From Erigeron canadensis (taxonomy: Eukaryota > Streptophyta > Magnoliopsida > Asterales > Asteraceae): a stretch of DNA of 64,000 nucleotides. The notes under the pieces were generated by a model. The model was not told the origin of the DNA, did not search any database, and worked only from the letters and a program-made list of their open reading frames with translations. This document shows, piece by piece, positions 13,504-24,737 of this stretch. The translations under genes were made by a program, and so were the position numbers. The DNA lies in contig NC_057765.1 of assembly GCF_010389155.1 (NCBI RefSeq), forward strand, positions 44,783,559-44,847,558. Direction: 5' to 3'. Each line of letters begins with the position of its first letter. Positions within the stretch are counted from its first letter, which is position 1.

Positions 13504-13981
13504 AAAAAAAAAAATCTAAAAAATCCATCTCAAATCGACACGCAAATCCAATCTTCACAAACCGAACAACATTCTGTATACCTATTATCATCAGAATATC
13601 TATCTATCTATCAGAATATATATATACACACCACATTGTCACAACATTAATCAACCAACATATAAAATTATAGAAAACAAATCAACAAACAGTAGTAAAA
13701 AAAGAAAAAAGAAAAAAGCGGAAAAAAACCTGACGGCGAAGACGAGCTTTTTTGGAAATAGCAGTAAGAACGCCCCAAACATCAGGATCAGAATACTGCA
13801 ACGGCTGAGACGCAGTTTTAGCAGCAACTGACAGTATAAAATCCAGATTAGCGGGTGATTTGGTAAGCGAATCGCCGCCATTTCCGGTGATCGGATTATC
13901 TTTATTAGGGTTTGAAGAAATTGGTGTAGTTTGAAGATTGTTATTAGTTTCCTCTACTAAATTGTTAGTGGTTGTCTCCAT
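7673..13981 (-). CDS. FHA-domain, coiled-coil protein (At2g45460-type)
   Basis: Thirteen coding exons: 13730-13981, 12963-13147, 12778-12881, 12613-12693, 12051-12154, 11878-11964, 11541-11743, 10478-10679, 10352-10402, 10157-10255, 9978-10037, 9477-9601 and 7673-8747. They sum to 2628 bp (875 aa plus stop), and every junction is GT-AG and in frame. Residues about 86-175 form a phosphothreonine-binding FHA domain: GRAVADARFQI, then SQHHCKIYR, then TSTNGTYLN across an exon boundary. Residues about 230-560 are rich in Glu, Lys, Arg and Leu heptads (coiled coil). The long last exon is acidic, with a Gly run and a DDDDDEE tail. It is probably a nuclear phosphopeptide-binding scaffold; its exact role is unknown to me. 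The start is the only Met before the first donor. Confidence 0.88.
13469..13514. repeat. Homopolymer pair C25-A21 in intron 1 of the FHA gene
   Basis: A run of 25 C (13469-13493) is followed directly by 21 A (13494-13514). In the direction of transcription this reads T21 then G25, able to form G-quadruplexes. Lengths may be wrong because such runs sequence poorly. Confidence 0.9.
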
Positions 13982-15111
13982 GGCGATTCAATTGAATTGA
14001 AAAGGGGGAAATGAAAGAAAGAAAAACCCTAATTAATTGGAGTGGGGTTGTTATTGTGATTTTAGCGCCATAACTATATCTATATTCTATACATACATCC
14101 AGGTTATCACTTCACTCTATATAATAATATAGTGTGTACGGGACGCTACTACTGTTGCTAGGAGTATATTCCCTTGTTACTTTTTTTTCACTAATTTGGA
14201 CTTTGGAGTTTGATTGATTTTGTGACACGGGTTTCCTCACACTAGATATGAATGATCATAGATTGGGTGGGGCGGATAGTTTCAAATCCAAACCAAACCC
14301 GACAAAAAAACATATTTATCCGAACCTGAATCGATACCCATCGAGACTCCATCAAAAATAAAATTATGCTTAAAACCTAAAATCGATTGTTATTTTTCAA
14401 GAATAATTACCGAACTTTGTATGTTTTAAGTATATTACATATTTCAACTAATCACATATAAATATATGGGTATATATTAGCTGCTCTCCGGTGTAGCTTA
14501 CTAACTATCTAAAAATAATATTTGACACAATCACAAATTGACTAATTGTTAGCCAACATAAATATCTCCAATCTAATTACTTCTGTTTCTTATTTTAACT
14601 AAACAATTTATGGAGTCACTTTTTTATTTTGCTTCCCGCTAAAAAATGAAGTTTATCCTCCTAAATCTTTAAGACTCTTATGGGAGTCCCTTGTTAGATT
14701 TAATAATTCATAGTGATTGTTCCAGCGTATGAGTTCTTAAATCTATTATAGGTATGATGGTAATGGTATGTGACAGAATCTAACTTGAATGGGATTTTGC
14801 TCCAGACATGATTCAATCATAAGCTTGTTTGATTGTTTTGTATTTTAAGTTAATGGTTTGATACTTTTATGAGCATGTATAGTGACTGTTCCTTTTTATG
14901 ATGTAATCTTTTTAATTTTATCATAATAATTATGAATGATTCTTAATTCAATACATCAGTGTTGTTATGAATAGAATATATGTTATGAATTTAATATAAA
15001 CAAATCAGTAAGTGAGCATAGCTTTTATAGTTTACCGTTAAAACCAAAAATCACTTTTTAACCCATATGTGCAGCTAGTAGCTCGGGGTAGGAGTAGCTA
15101 TGTTAAGCCCT
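13982..15111. other. Intergenic; upstream region of the FHA gene
   Basis: The first ~150 bp should hold the 5' UTR and promoter of the reverse-strand FHA gene. The rest is AT-rich with no gene, RNA or bounded element that I can support. Confidence 0.5.
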
Positions 15112-15113
15112 AA

Positions 15114-15164
<51 letters not shown>

Positions 15165-15500
15165 ATATATAGGGGTGAGATATTTTGAGACCACCTCTTA
15201 TTTTAGGACCAACTAGGATCATTGATTTTTGTAAACCATCATCATCTACTAAGATATACAATACTTTTTTGTAAAAACACTAAGACTTTCCGGCGACGGT
15301 CCCACAGAAAAATCATGTGTAAGTTAACTTAACTTAAGTTAACTTACACATGATTTTTCTGTGGGACCGTCGCCGGAAAGTCTTAGTGTTTTTACAAAAA
15401 AGTATTGTATATCATAGTAGATCATGATGGTGGTGTGTAACTTACGAAAATCAATGGTCTTTTTTTGAACTTTTTTTTGGTTGGTTTCAAATTATCTTTC

Positions 15501-15545
<45 letters not shown>
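15112..15545. mobile_element. MITE flanked by (TA)n, copy 2
   Basis: Second copy of the family seen at 2525-2833. The body (15172-15503) lies between (TA)n tracts and is an almost perfect palindrome: AAGACTTTCCGGCGACGGTC is answered by GACCGTCGCCGGAAAGTCTT around a centre TAACTTAACTTAAGTTAACTTA. It is more symmetrical than copy 1, which lost part of the centre. No coding capacity. Confidence 0.78.
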
Positions 15546-15548
<3 letters not shown>

Positions 15549-15828
15549 GGGATGAGAATATAAGGCTGTTAGTTACCTAAGCTTAAATGTCGGACACTCA
15601 CATATTAATTTTTTAAACCATAAAAATCATGAGGTCCAAACATTTATTTATTAAACAATAAATAATAAAATATTAATATGTGAGGGGTTCCACAACGGTA
15701 CGGGCGTTGCCCTACATCCGTTCTAAAGTTGATATACGGTGATTTTCATGATGCACGGCGATTATCACTGAAGACAAAACCTATTGTTTTATTTGCATTA
15801 CTTTAATAATTGTTTTATTTTACCTAAA
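15546..15828. mobile_element. Second (TA)n-flanked MITE family, partial copy
   Basis: It starts GGGGGATGAGAATATAAGGC right after the (TA)n tract that ends copy 2 of the first family. Its first ~110 bp match, in inverse orientation, the right end of the element at 15910-16608 (GCCTTATATTCCCATCCCC). The far end fades into (AT)n without the matching inverted terminus, so it looks truncated or rearranged. Confidence 0.55.
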
Positions 15829-15857
15829 ATATATATATATATATATATATATATAGG

Positions 15858-15909
<52 letters not shown>

Positions 15910-15912
<3 letters not shown>

Positions 15913-16608
15913 GGAAAAGTGAGTATAAGGCTGTCCAGCATCTAAGCTTAGGTGTGGAACCCCTCACATACAAATTTTTTAATATTTCTTGATTAATGAA
16001 TAAATGCTTGGGCCGCCATTAAGGCTGGCATAACAGGTCACACGAAACCTGTTAAGACACGAACTTGTTAAGGTCAAACACGAACACGACCTGTTAACTA
16101 ATCGTGTCATTTTTTTCAAACACGAACACGACACGAAAATTAACAGGTGCACCTGTTAAGACCTGTTAAGGAACCTGTTAACATGTATATTATAGAATTT
16201 TTGACTAATATTGAAAAAAAACCCTTAAGGATACAAAAATTCTTACAAATTCCAACTATTATATAACGACAATAATCCTTACATTACAAAAGTTCATAAA
16301 ATCTTACCTTATAAAAATCATAATATCAATTATTGGTATTATATATATAATCTTAACATGTCTTAACATGTCCTAACAGGTCCGGATCTGTTAAGACACG
16401 AATCTTAACAGGTCTGGACCTTTAAGACACGAAACCTGTTAAGGTCAAACACGAAACCTGTTAAAAGCAGGTCGTGTCGTGTCGTGTTAACAGGTTCCGT
16501 GTCAAAATTGCCAGCCTTAGCCGCCATGAATTTTATGGATTAAAAAAACAGTATGTGAGTGTTCCACACCTAAGCTTAGGTACCCAACAGCCTTATATTC
16601 CCATCCCC
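15910..16608. mobile_element. Second (TA)n-flanked MITE family, full copy split by a hAT insert
   Basis: The ends are inverted: GTGAGTATAAGGCTGT with CTAAGCTTAGGTGTGGAAC on the left, and GTTCCACACCTAAGCTTAGG with CAGCCTTATATTCCCATCC on the right. TA repeats flank both sides. A 500-bp hAT-type element (16020-16519) and its 8-bp duplication interrupt it. Without that insert the body is about 190 bp. Confidence 0.72.
16020..16519. mobile_element. Non-autonomous hAT element, 500 bp, 8-bp TSD
   Basis: Perfect 11-bp terminal inverted repeats, TAAGGCTGGCA and TGCCAGCCTTA, are flanked by the perfect 8-bp duplication GCCGCCAT (16012-16019 and 16520-16527). An 8-bp duplication is the hAT signature. 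The interior carries many copies of CCTGTTAAG / CTTAACAGG and ACACGA, which resemble subterminal transposase-binding repeats. There is no transposase. Confidence 0.88.
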
Positions 16609-16959
16609 ATATATATATATATATATTAATATCAAGCTCAAGATATTCTCATCTAATATCAGGTTTTTCGATCAATAAATCTCACATTTGAGTGTAACCA
16701 TAAATGTGTATTTATTTAAGTTCTTCTTATGCTATATTTGAGTGAGTTTCCCCTTCAAATATTTAAGCAAATAAGGGTTTTTTATTTAGAGACTTAATTT
16801 AAAGATTTATTCAACGATGAGTTATCTAGCTCAGAACAAATTAAAATAATGTTTTCTTTTAAAAGGTTGTGTTTCCTTTGGTTGATCGGTTTATAGTGTG
16901 AGAAATTTTATTATTGTTAGTGTTATACCCGGCCGTTGGCTGTGGATAACAATCTTAAA

Positions 16960-18134
16960 ACACAAATTTGGTGACGAAGTAAAAAAAAAATTACAAACTT
17001 GTTTGGAAGATAAAAATAAAAGGGAGATTTACATATATAAATCTCATTTTTAAGATATAATTACATATCTATCTGATCGTGTATACATATCCATAAGACT
17101 AAAACATGTATATTGAAGCATTAAAGCACTGGATAATAGCAACTAACAAAGGATGGATGGGACTTCAGACATAGGTACTCGAGTTACAGGCATGAGGTAT
17201 AACGAGCTTAAAGGAACTTAAGAGGGGCTCGAGATGGACAAAGACAGGGGAGCTCGAGATAAGTAGGAAGGCTCGAGACAAGAATAATAGAAACAAGATT
17301 TGATACCAGAGGCATGCCCTAGATATAAGAACATGAGAGACGACCTATTCGACTTATATATAAGTAATGAGAGGCTCGACCTATACAAATAAAGAGGGCT
17401 CGACTTGTATAAATAAAGAGGAGCTCGACTTACAGGGAGATGCAAACAAGGACTCGAGATGCAGGGGCTCGAGATAACATCTCCTTACTCGAGCTACTAT
17501 GCGGCGAGGTATAGAAGGAATGGATCGGCTTTATTTAACCTAATGGGCCGAGTTGCAGCTCCTATTCTATGCTAAAACTCACTTGCTCGAGATAACAATA
17601 CTCGAGATGGCAATGCTCGAAATATATATATTTATTTTCAGAAGATTAGAAAGCTCGACTTACATAAATTAGAGATAGGAAGGGCTACTCGAGATAGGAA
17701 AGGCTCGAGGTATGCTATGGATGTGTGGGGCTCGAGATATAACAAGCAAGGCCAAGAAACCCTTGCTAGGGTATATATACAACTAATTATATCTAATGGG
17801 CTGGACTATTTAAAATAAGTATGGGTTTGACCTCGTCCTAATACCAGGATCTCGAGTAACATATGCCAGAGCTCGAGCTATGACCTCCTTTGCTCGTCTA
17901 TCAGGTGCTCGAGTAGCATAGCATGAGGTGCTCGAGCAATGCTAAATGGAGCTAGGCATCAATTTTTGTATCTAATAATACATGGGCCGGCCTGATTCTC
18001 TTTAGTGGGTCTATATAGGCCGAAATGAGTTATGAACTTATATTACTAGAAAATGTTTTCTCTTGTTCGAATGCATATCCATATATACTACTTATATATT
18101 TTAGTTATGCAGCTTGACAGGCATGAGCTAAATA

Positions 18135-18173
<39 letters not shown>

Positions 18174-18625
18174 CATGCTACAGTCTTTACGACAGAAAGG
18201 AAACTGACAACATTAGAATCCTTGAAAATGTTTGTCACCCTTCCAAATATACTTCTATAAAAGCTCAATTCAATGCTTGTCAACGCACACATTCAATTCA
18301 CATTCCATACTTACAATCAGTCAAGATTCAATCATAGCAGTTAAATTCGATATCATATTTATTACTAATCATTCCACCTTAAACTCGTCAAGAGTTTGTT
18401 AGGTTTGCACTGATTTATCAGGAGAGTAATGATTGTGTAATAACGTCACTGAGCCCAATTAATTTAGGTTCAAACACTATCCAAAACATGCTTTAAAAGC
18501 ATTGTATTTATGTATTAAAAACTTACAGGTTGAATAAATATGTAATTATGTCTCTTAATTAGGTTATATATGTAAATTTTCCAAAATAAAAAGATAAAAA
18601 CTTTGACGATGAAAAAAAAAAAAAC
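16960..18625. mobile_element. Possible TE with imperfect inverted ends around the CTCGAG-rich strip
   Basis: Left-hand sequence near 16968-17080 (GTGACGAAGT, GATAAAAATAAAAG, TTTACATATATAA, TAATTACATAT) reappears in inverse order near 18525-18615 (ATATGTAATTA, TTATATATGTAAA, AAAAGATAAAAAC, TTTGACGATG). This suggests long, diverged terminal inverted repeats around about 1.65 kb. No target duplication and no transposase were found, so the class is open. Confidence 0.35.
17178..17936. repeat. Dense cluster of CTCGAG / CTCGAC motifs
   Basis: About sixteen CTCGAG hexamers, plus several CTCGAC/CTCGAA/CTCGTC variants, occur irregularly in ~760 bp, usually as RGGCTCGAGAT or GACTCGAGAT. Random occurrence would give well under one. 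Spacing is uneven, so this is not a simple tandem array. There is no coding potential. Confidence 0.85.
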
Positions 18626-19527
18626 ACTAAAATTGTAGCACCATTAGTCCTAATCATTTTTTAGTAATGGCTAATCGTTTTTAATCTAGCATGGAACTAT
18701 GTATTTTGGAAGTATATTTGTTTTCAAACTGTATATTTTGGAAGTATGCTGGTTTTGAAACTATGTATTTTGGGTGTGTTAATGTCATTTGGTATTATGC
18801 GTCATCAGTTATGTTTATGATAATTGATTCTTCATCAGCACTTCAGCAGGTTTCTCTTTGTATTTGGAAGAAATGAGAAATTGTATATCATCTTGAAGCT
18901 GACTAAGTAAAATGAAAACAAGAATTTCATATCATATTCAGGAGATACTTCAGAGCTAAATAAAAGTGTGTTGCTTTGGCTTTTCTTGGCCGCTGCTTGC
19001 TTGCAGTTATTGCCTGTAAATCTCAAATATCCAAAAGCCATTATATATACTCTAAATGCATAATATTCAAACATGCTCTAAATATTTTATAATTTTTATT
19101 ACCAAAGCTTATTATTTTGAGCACTATAACTTGTAACAATAATTTACGGTACTTAGCTCACTCAACGTTTGTGGTTATGAGAGTGCCTAAAGTTGAACCC
19201 ACAACCTCGTGCTATTTGTGATAAAGATGCTCCCACCCATTACCTATTGAACTAAAGTGTCATACGACTAAAAGGTTACGGTTTCAAATTTTGGTTGATG
19301 TAACGTGTAACATAATGGTGCATGCACAAATACGCATAAAATGAGATGAAAGTAATCATATCCCAGATTCTAAAAGTATGAGTAGCAAGTAAACATCAAC
19401 TACTTAAATACATAATTTTGTTCAAGTCGTAGATGGTGATGGATCTCTACCAATACATACATGCCAATTTCTGGACCATAATTGTGAACGTGCAAAGGTA
19501 AAGAGATCACATGCATCTATCCAAAGA
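18626..19527. other. Intergenic; 3' flank of the cyclophilin gene
   Basis: The short repeat ACTATGTATTTTGGAAGTAT appears in about three degenerate copies at 18695-18780. The stretch near 19400-19527 is probably the 3' UTR of the cyclophilin gene. No other gene is supported. Confidence 0.45.
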
Positions 19528-22275
19528 TTAGCCAGCAAGTGGGTTAGCATGAATTGTTATACGATTAATCCTGATTTCTGCCAGCGGCCGGTCCCCAGAT
19601 CCTGTTGGAGTCTGCACAAAGAGCAAGTTTAATATGGTGTAATCATGTTTAAAACTGGTATAGATAACTATGCTACCATTACAAGCATTCACATAAAATC
19701 AGAACTAGGGGTGTGCAGGTTCAACAAATGAACCTGTCAAAACCATAGGAACGCGTCTGACATAACACACGGCAATGAAAATCTTCACTAGGTTTTGATA
19801 AGAAAAGCTATTATTCCAGACTAATATGGGGTAAGGTTTTAGCTAGAGCTCGTTATACCCAGACATATAATATGTCCCATATGGCCATATGTATACAGAA
19901 ACAATTACTCTTGACCACTTGTATATTTAACATTTCATACCCCTCAATTCAGAACTAAACAAAAACCAAACACAAGTTGATGTGTGATTCAATGTTTAAT
20001 GAAGTTAAATGCTTGTAAAATATCATTTGAGCTGCTAAATGTCTAGGATATCAATCAAATCCAGCATGTCATCAAATGATCATTATGTTTCATGAAAACT
20101 GTCTATTCTGATCTAAAGTAAATATCTTCAATGACCTTATGTGAAACACCTTACAAAAAGGCAATAAAATAATAAGCTAGGTAAACACATTTTCACATAT
20201 ATCAGATGCATTTATCCAAAATGGTTAACTGCGCAACTACGTAGAAAACGCAAAGATATAAGTGAGGCTACCTTTTCCATGAGATCAAGAACTTCAAACC
20301 CATGAATCACTTTGCCAAAGATAGTATATAATCCATTGAGATGTGGTTGTTTAGCATAAGTGATGAAAAACTGGCTCCCATTTGTGTTGGCCCCACTATT
20401 AGCCATTGAGAGCACACCTCTGGCATTGTGCTGAATAAAGAGCAAAAAGAGTAATTGATAAAACGAAAATTAAAACAGCCAGAAGCATATATAAAACTTA
20501 TGATGGCGTATAACAACTTAAATCTTGCAAGTAGAGGATACATATACAAGGGCCTAGCTTCATGACTGCAAAGGTTCCAACCCACAACATATATGCCATA
20601 GTGTTGTATTTATTATACATATAACTTGTTTAGTAGAGCAGAAGCAAACCATTTTCGGGAACTTAACATACCAGTTACTAGCCACCAATTGACTTTCTTT
20701 GCAAATTATTTTTCACAATCGATTCACAATATTTTTTTTTATCAAGTGTTTTATATGAGAACTTCATCTAACTAATCTTTTACAACATTATATGATGTAT
20801 ACAGCTTTTTTTGTTAAAAACATGTGTAGTTAACAATAACTTGAGCTATTTTCATGTACTTTCTATATCAAAGATTTAAGTATATCATAGATGGTCTTTT
20901 TTTTTTCTTTTTCTTTTTTTTTTTTGAAAAAAAGAAACCAATTGGGTTGGATCAGTGGTTGGAGCCCTTGCCTTTGGAGAGATTGTGGGTTCGATCCTCA
21001 TGCCCAGCAAGGCTGGAAGTCCTTTTCTACCTTTGGTAGAACCTGGAAGCAGCCTCTCTACCTTTGGTAGGGGTAAGGCTGTCTATATATCAAACCCCCC
21101 CCCCTCCACCGACGGTTTTGGGACCCAAAACCCGTGGAAGACGGCACTGGGAGTTACTTTACTTTTTATAGATGGTCTTTTTTTTTCTTAGTGATGTAAA
21201 TTAGCAGTTTTGTTGCTTACTGAATTTTATTAATGTTGTATCAATCTATTTTGTTTATAAACCTGTGATACACGATGTTGTAATTGGTTAGTACGTTTTA
21301 GACAGATTTCATTTATATGAAAGAAGTGCCTAGGATAAAATTTTCTTGTTATTTCCTTTTGGCCTATGGGAACCCCCCCACAGGCAAAATCCTGGCTACA
21401 CAATCTATATATGTATATTATATGTACCAGTTCAAGCCAAGTCAGCTAACTAATAGTGGCAACATGGGTGGGTCAAACGGGATGGGTTATGGATCAAACA
21501 GATCAGGTCCATTTGACGTGAAACAAATTAGTCCAAATTTCATTCCATAGATAGTCCATGTGTCAAATTTAATACACTTGGGATGACATTTGACCAATTC
21601 TTCGTTTAGCTATATCTATTTTACCCACTATAGATAAAACATAACCAAAACCGACACATTCATAGGCAAAACCAGACAAATTGCCAAATCTACGTATAAT
21701 CATCAACATATCATTCTTCACACTGAGTAGCCTATCAATGTGCTTAGGCTGTATCAACCAAGTGCTAGTCGGCATGAGGCACATACTAATAGTGCATTAT
21801 TAGGTACTAGTTATTGCCATGTGTTCAAAAACTTGCACAATTCGAGTGCTAAATGTCTAAATATACGAGCATAATAAATAAAACCTCTTATTAATGTAGC
21901 CAAACAATAGAAATTTCAAAGACATATTAACAATAGAATGCCATATCTCAAAGGAAAAATCTGTACTAAACACAATATAAAACGGGCAATCAGAAAATCG
22001 GAGCAACAGTTTAGATGTTACCTTGAGAGACTCGCGTATCTCATCGTTGAACTTTTTGCCCCAAATACTTGTCCCGCCTTTGCCGGTCCCTGTAGGATCC
22101 CCACCTTGGATCATAAACCCCTTTATGTTTCTGTGGAAAATAGTCCCATCATAGTATCCACTTGCACATAATGCAAGAAAATTCTGTTCCCATAAAAATA
22201 TGTATCAGATATCCATCCATCCATCATAATATTATATACTATTATCATTACAAGTCAAAGATTTATTATATATAT

Positions 22276-22318
<43 letters not shown>

Positions 22319-22542
22319 TCTATAAAAAATTCCAAAAACCTAGATTGTTGATAAAAGCTAACCTCAGATGCTTTAGGTACTTCATCACAGGAGATTTCGC
22401 ACTTGATATCGCCTAGATTGGTGTGCAGCGTAACTGACTATATATAGAAAGAAAAAAACCCAAAAAGAAGAACATATATTAATGATGCAGATCAAGTGCT
22501 CGACTAAATGCGTAAGAGAAACAAGACACCGAAACTTACCAT
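19528..22542 (-). CDS. CYP18-1: Peptidyl-prolyl cis-trans isomerase CYP18-1 / PPIL3-type cyclophilin
   Basis: Five coding exons: 22540-22542, 22363-22437, 22022-22183, 20272-20430 and 19528-19611. They give 483 bp, 160 aa plus stop, the length I recall for the PPIL3/CYP18-1 family. The protein is a single cyclophilin domain with the active-site segments [31 protein letters not shown] and [13 protein letters not shown]. The catalytic Arg (FHR), the Gln-Phe pair (SQFFI) and the binding-pocket Leu are present. The family isomerises prolyl bonds and is spliceosome-associated in animals; the plant role is inferred. The first coding exon is only the ATG, spliced directly to Ser2. The large intron between exons 3 and 4 holds a SINE. 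Confidence 0.93.
20926..21167 (+). mobile_element. tRNA-derived SINE in an intron of CYP18-1
   Basis: A pol III A-box-like GGATCAGTGGTTGGAGC (20950) and a B-box GGTTCGATCCT (~20990) lie at tRNA-like spacing near the 5' end. The unit ends in TTACTTTACTTTTT. A long near-perfect duplication, ATAGATGGTC followed by about ten T and CTT, flanks it (from 20887 and from 21168). These are the marks of LINE-mobilised SINE insertion. It is antisense to the host gene. It also holds a C9 run and direct repeats of CTACCTTTGGTAG. Confidence 0.82.
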
Positions 22543-22682
22543 CTTAACTACGGCTTCAAATAGTCAAGTAAAAACGTGAGGGTTTTGGATTTCTGGCTCT
22601 TGGGGGTTTTCTTCTCTATCCAAAATCTGATACGTATATAATTGTATAAATATTTTGGACTATAGAATAGAATTCACAATAA

Positions 22683-23403
22683 CTAGTTACGTCACTCGAG
22701 CTTCGCCCAGTAAGTAACGTTATTTTCAAAAACCTTATACATGCGGAAGATACACTCGTTTATTTTTTCGTTTAATTGCATGTCCGAAAATGTATGATCG
22801 TGTACAAACGTAAAATATAGTAATCATTTACATAATCAATTCTATTAATAGTTGAAGGAAAAAAATTGAATTATATAACTAACTATATATGTTTAATTGA
22901 AAAGGAAAATGTGGCAAAACGGAAAAAAAGAATGAAAACGCACTAAAACTATACTATTATATGTGAATTATGAAAAGAAATGGAAAATATCATATAAATA
23001 ATTGTAGAAATGGTACAAAATAGAAAGAAAGATGAACGCAAATACCATATTAACTTTGTACAATATATTGTAAAAAGCCAAAAACAACTTAAAGAACAGA
23101 CTACACCCATTTGAAAAAAGACTTAACTCTTAGTTAGAAAAAAGGACCTCATTTCCATCCGTTATTGTTACTTGTTAGAAACTCAAAAAAGAAGTTAACG
23201 GCCATTAAAAAAGAGGACTACTGTTGCAAGATATTAAACAACAGGGACTAATAATGCTGAAAAATTCGTTAAATACTCAAGCAGAAGTTAACGGCCGTAA
23301 AAAAAGAGGACTATTGTTGCAAACTATTAAACGGAAGGACTGATGTTGCTGAAAGAGTGTGGCGCACGGAAACCCATGCACGGGATTTATATATATATAG
23401 AGA
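22683..23403 (-). mobile_element. Possible Helitron upstream of CYP18-1
   Basis: On the reverse strand it would begin TCTCTATATATATATAAATC and end GACGTAACTAG followed by T, with GC-rich sequence just before the end. Inside are two diverged copies of a motif including AAGTTAACGGCC and AGAGGACTA.TGTTGCAA (near 23190 and 23285). There are no coding genes. The call rests on the termini only. Confidence 0.35.
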
Positions 23404-24239
23404 ATACTTATTTTTATTCTTTTAAAACCAATTGTTTGCTCTTTTTTATAACCTTACCTTATTATTATTTTCGGTACATCGAGCGTTAAAAAATAAAAAT
23501 TGATTTATTGTAGATTTGTAGCTTACTATATTTTTTTACCCTATTCTATTTTTTTAAGAAGTTGTTTCATTTTTATTTAATAAACTTAATAGTTAAACTT
23601 AACCATTCAGTCAAAATTCATGTTTTTTTTACTTAATTAATAAAAATAACTGTCAATTACTTATATTTATCTTAATACATAACATTATTAATGCATCAAA
23701 TCACTTAATATATTTAACACTTACTAAAAATAAAAATAAATAGACCTTAGTCTTCAACTTACATATGCCTAAACCACATCAAAAAAGCTCTCTCGTGAAC
23801 CAACAAAAATTTATCAACTTTTGGCATAAGCTCTATACATGTAGCAAAGTACTTGCTGCTGGCACACAGTAATTGCTTGTGAGCAGCAAAACTAAAGCAA
23901 GTTCACAATTTTCATCAAGAAACTGCTTACTGTCGCCTTCCGCATGTTTTACATAATTTGCAATGCAACACAATAGTCCACATTCAAATCGCAGTTCTTC
24001 AAAATTCTAAGAACACATAATTCAAAAAATTTCACTAGTTGAGCACACCACATGAATATATAGTAGTTCCTCTATTAATGTTTAATTGGTTTGGTCTTTC
24101 TTCAAAATATTACAAAATTTTTTCTCTTATGGAACAACAGAAAGACAATCTACATATAAAATGATGATCTGCCAATTACACAATCACCCAGGCTTTATTA
24201 AAATGCTTGATGATAATATATAATCCATTGAGGCATCTA
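23404..24239. other. Intergenic, no gene seen
   Basis: AT-rich sequence between the putative Helitron and the cyclophilin pseudo-exon. I found no conserved coding sequence, RNA gene or bounded repeat. Confidence 0.5.
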
Positions 24240-24440
24240 AAATGATGATCTCCCAATTACAATTTACCATATGTAATAAGCTCCAGAACTTTAAAACCAT
24301 AGAATACTTTGTCGAAGATCCATTAAGATGTGGCTGTTTGGCGGAGTAATGATCAACAGACTCACAATCATGTTGGGCCAACTATTAACCATTGATAGCA
24401 TACCTCAGGCAATGTGCTGTAAAAGAACCAAAAAAATCAT
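24240..24440 (-). pseudogene. Decayed copy of CYP18-1 exon 4
   Basis: Reverse-strand similarity to exon 4 of the intact gene is clear. AACCACATCTCAATGG-like, AAGTATTCTATGGTTTTAAAG-like and TTGAGGTATGC.ATCAATGG-like stretches occur in the same order, and the copy runs past the acceptor into intron-like sequence (CTGTAAAAGAACC versus CTGAATAAAGAGC). It contains indels, a rearranged piece and no open cyclophilin frame. Keeping the intron edge means it arose by DNA duplication, not retrotransposition. Confidence 0.75.
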
Positions 24441-24737
24441 CAATGAACATGATACAAAACACCAACAATCATCTGAGTGTTCGTAAGGGAGGGGTGGTGT
24501 GCCAAATAAGATAAAAAAAAAAAAAAAACTTACCAGAGAATACTGCTCAATTACAAGAGCAGGACGGGGGAGTTTATGTAAAGCAGCTCAATAACACAAG
24601 CACGTTACATCTACTGACGGAGAAAAGCGCTCATAGCACAAGCAGGTAATATCTGCTGACGTCACATCATGCAGCATGCTTAGATAACTGCAAATCTCTT
24701 CTCAGCAGCAACATCTATCTTCTTCCTTTATTCATCC

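Noticed and set aside
14250..14340. Possible retroelement remnant upstream of the FHA gene
   Set aside because: Only a short CCAAACCCGAC-like stretch; no LTR pair, primer-binding site or coding match.
18053..18337. 94-codon reading frame in the CTCGAG/TA-rich region
   Set aside because: Composed largely of TA-repeat translation (YIYIYIYI) with no domain; chance frame.
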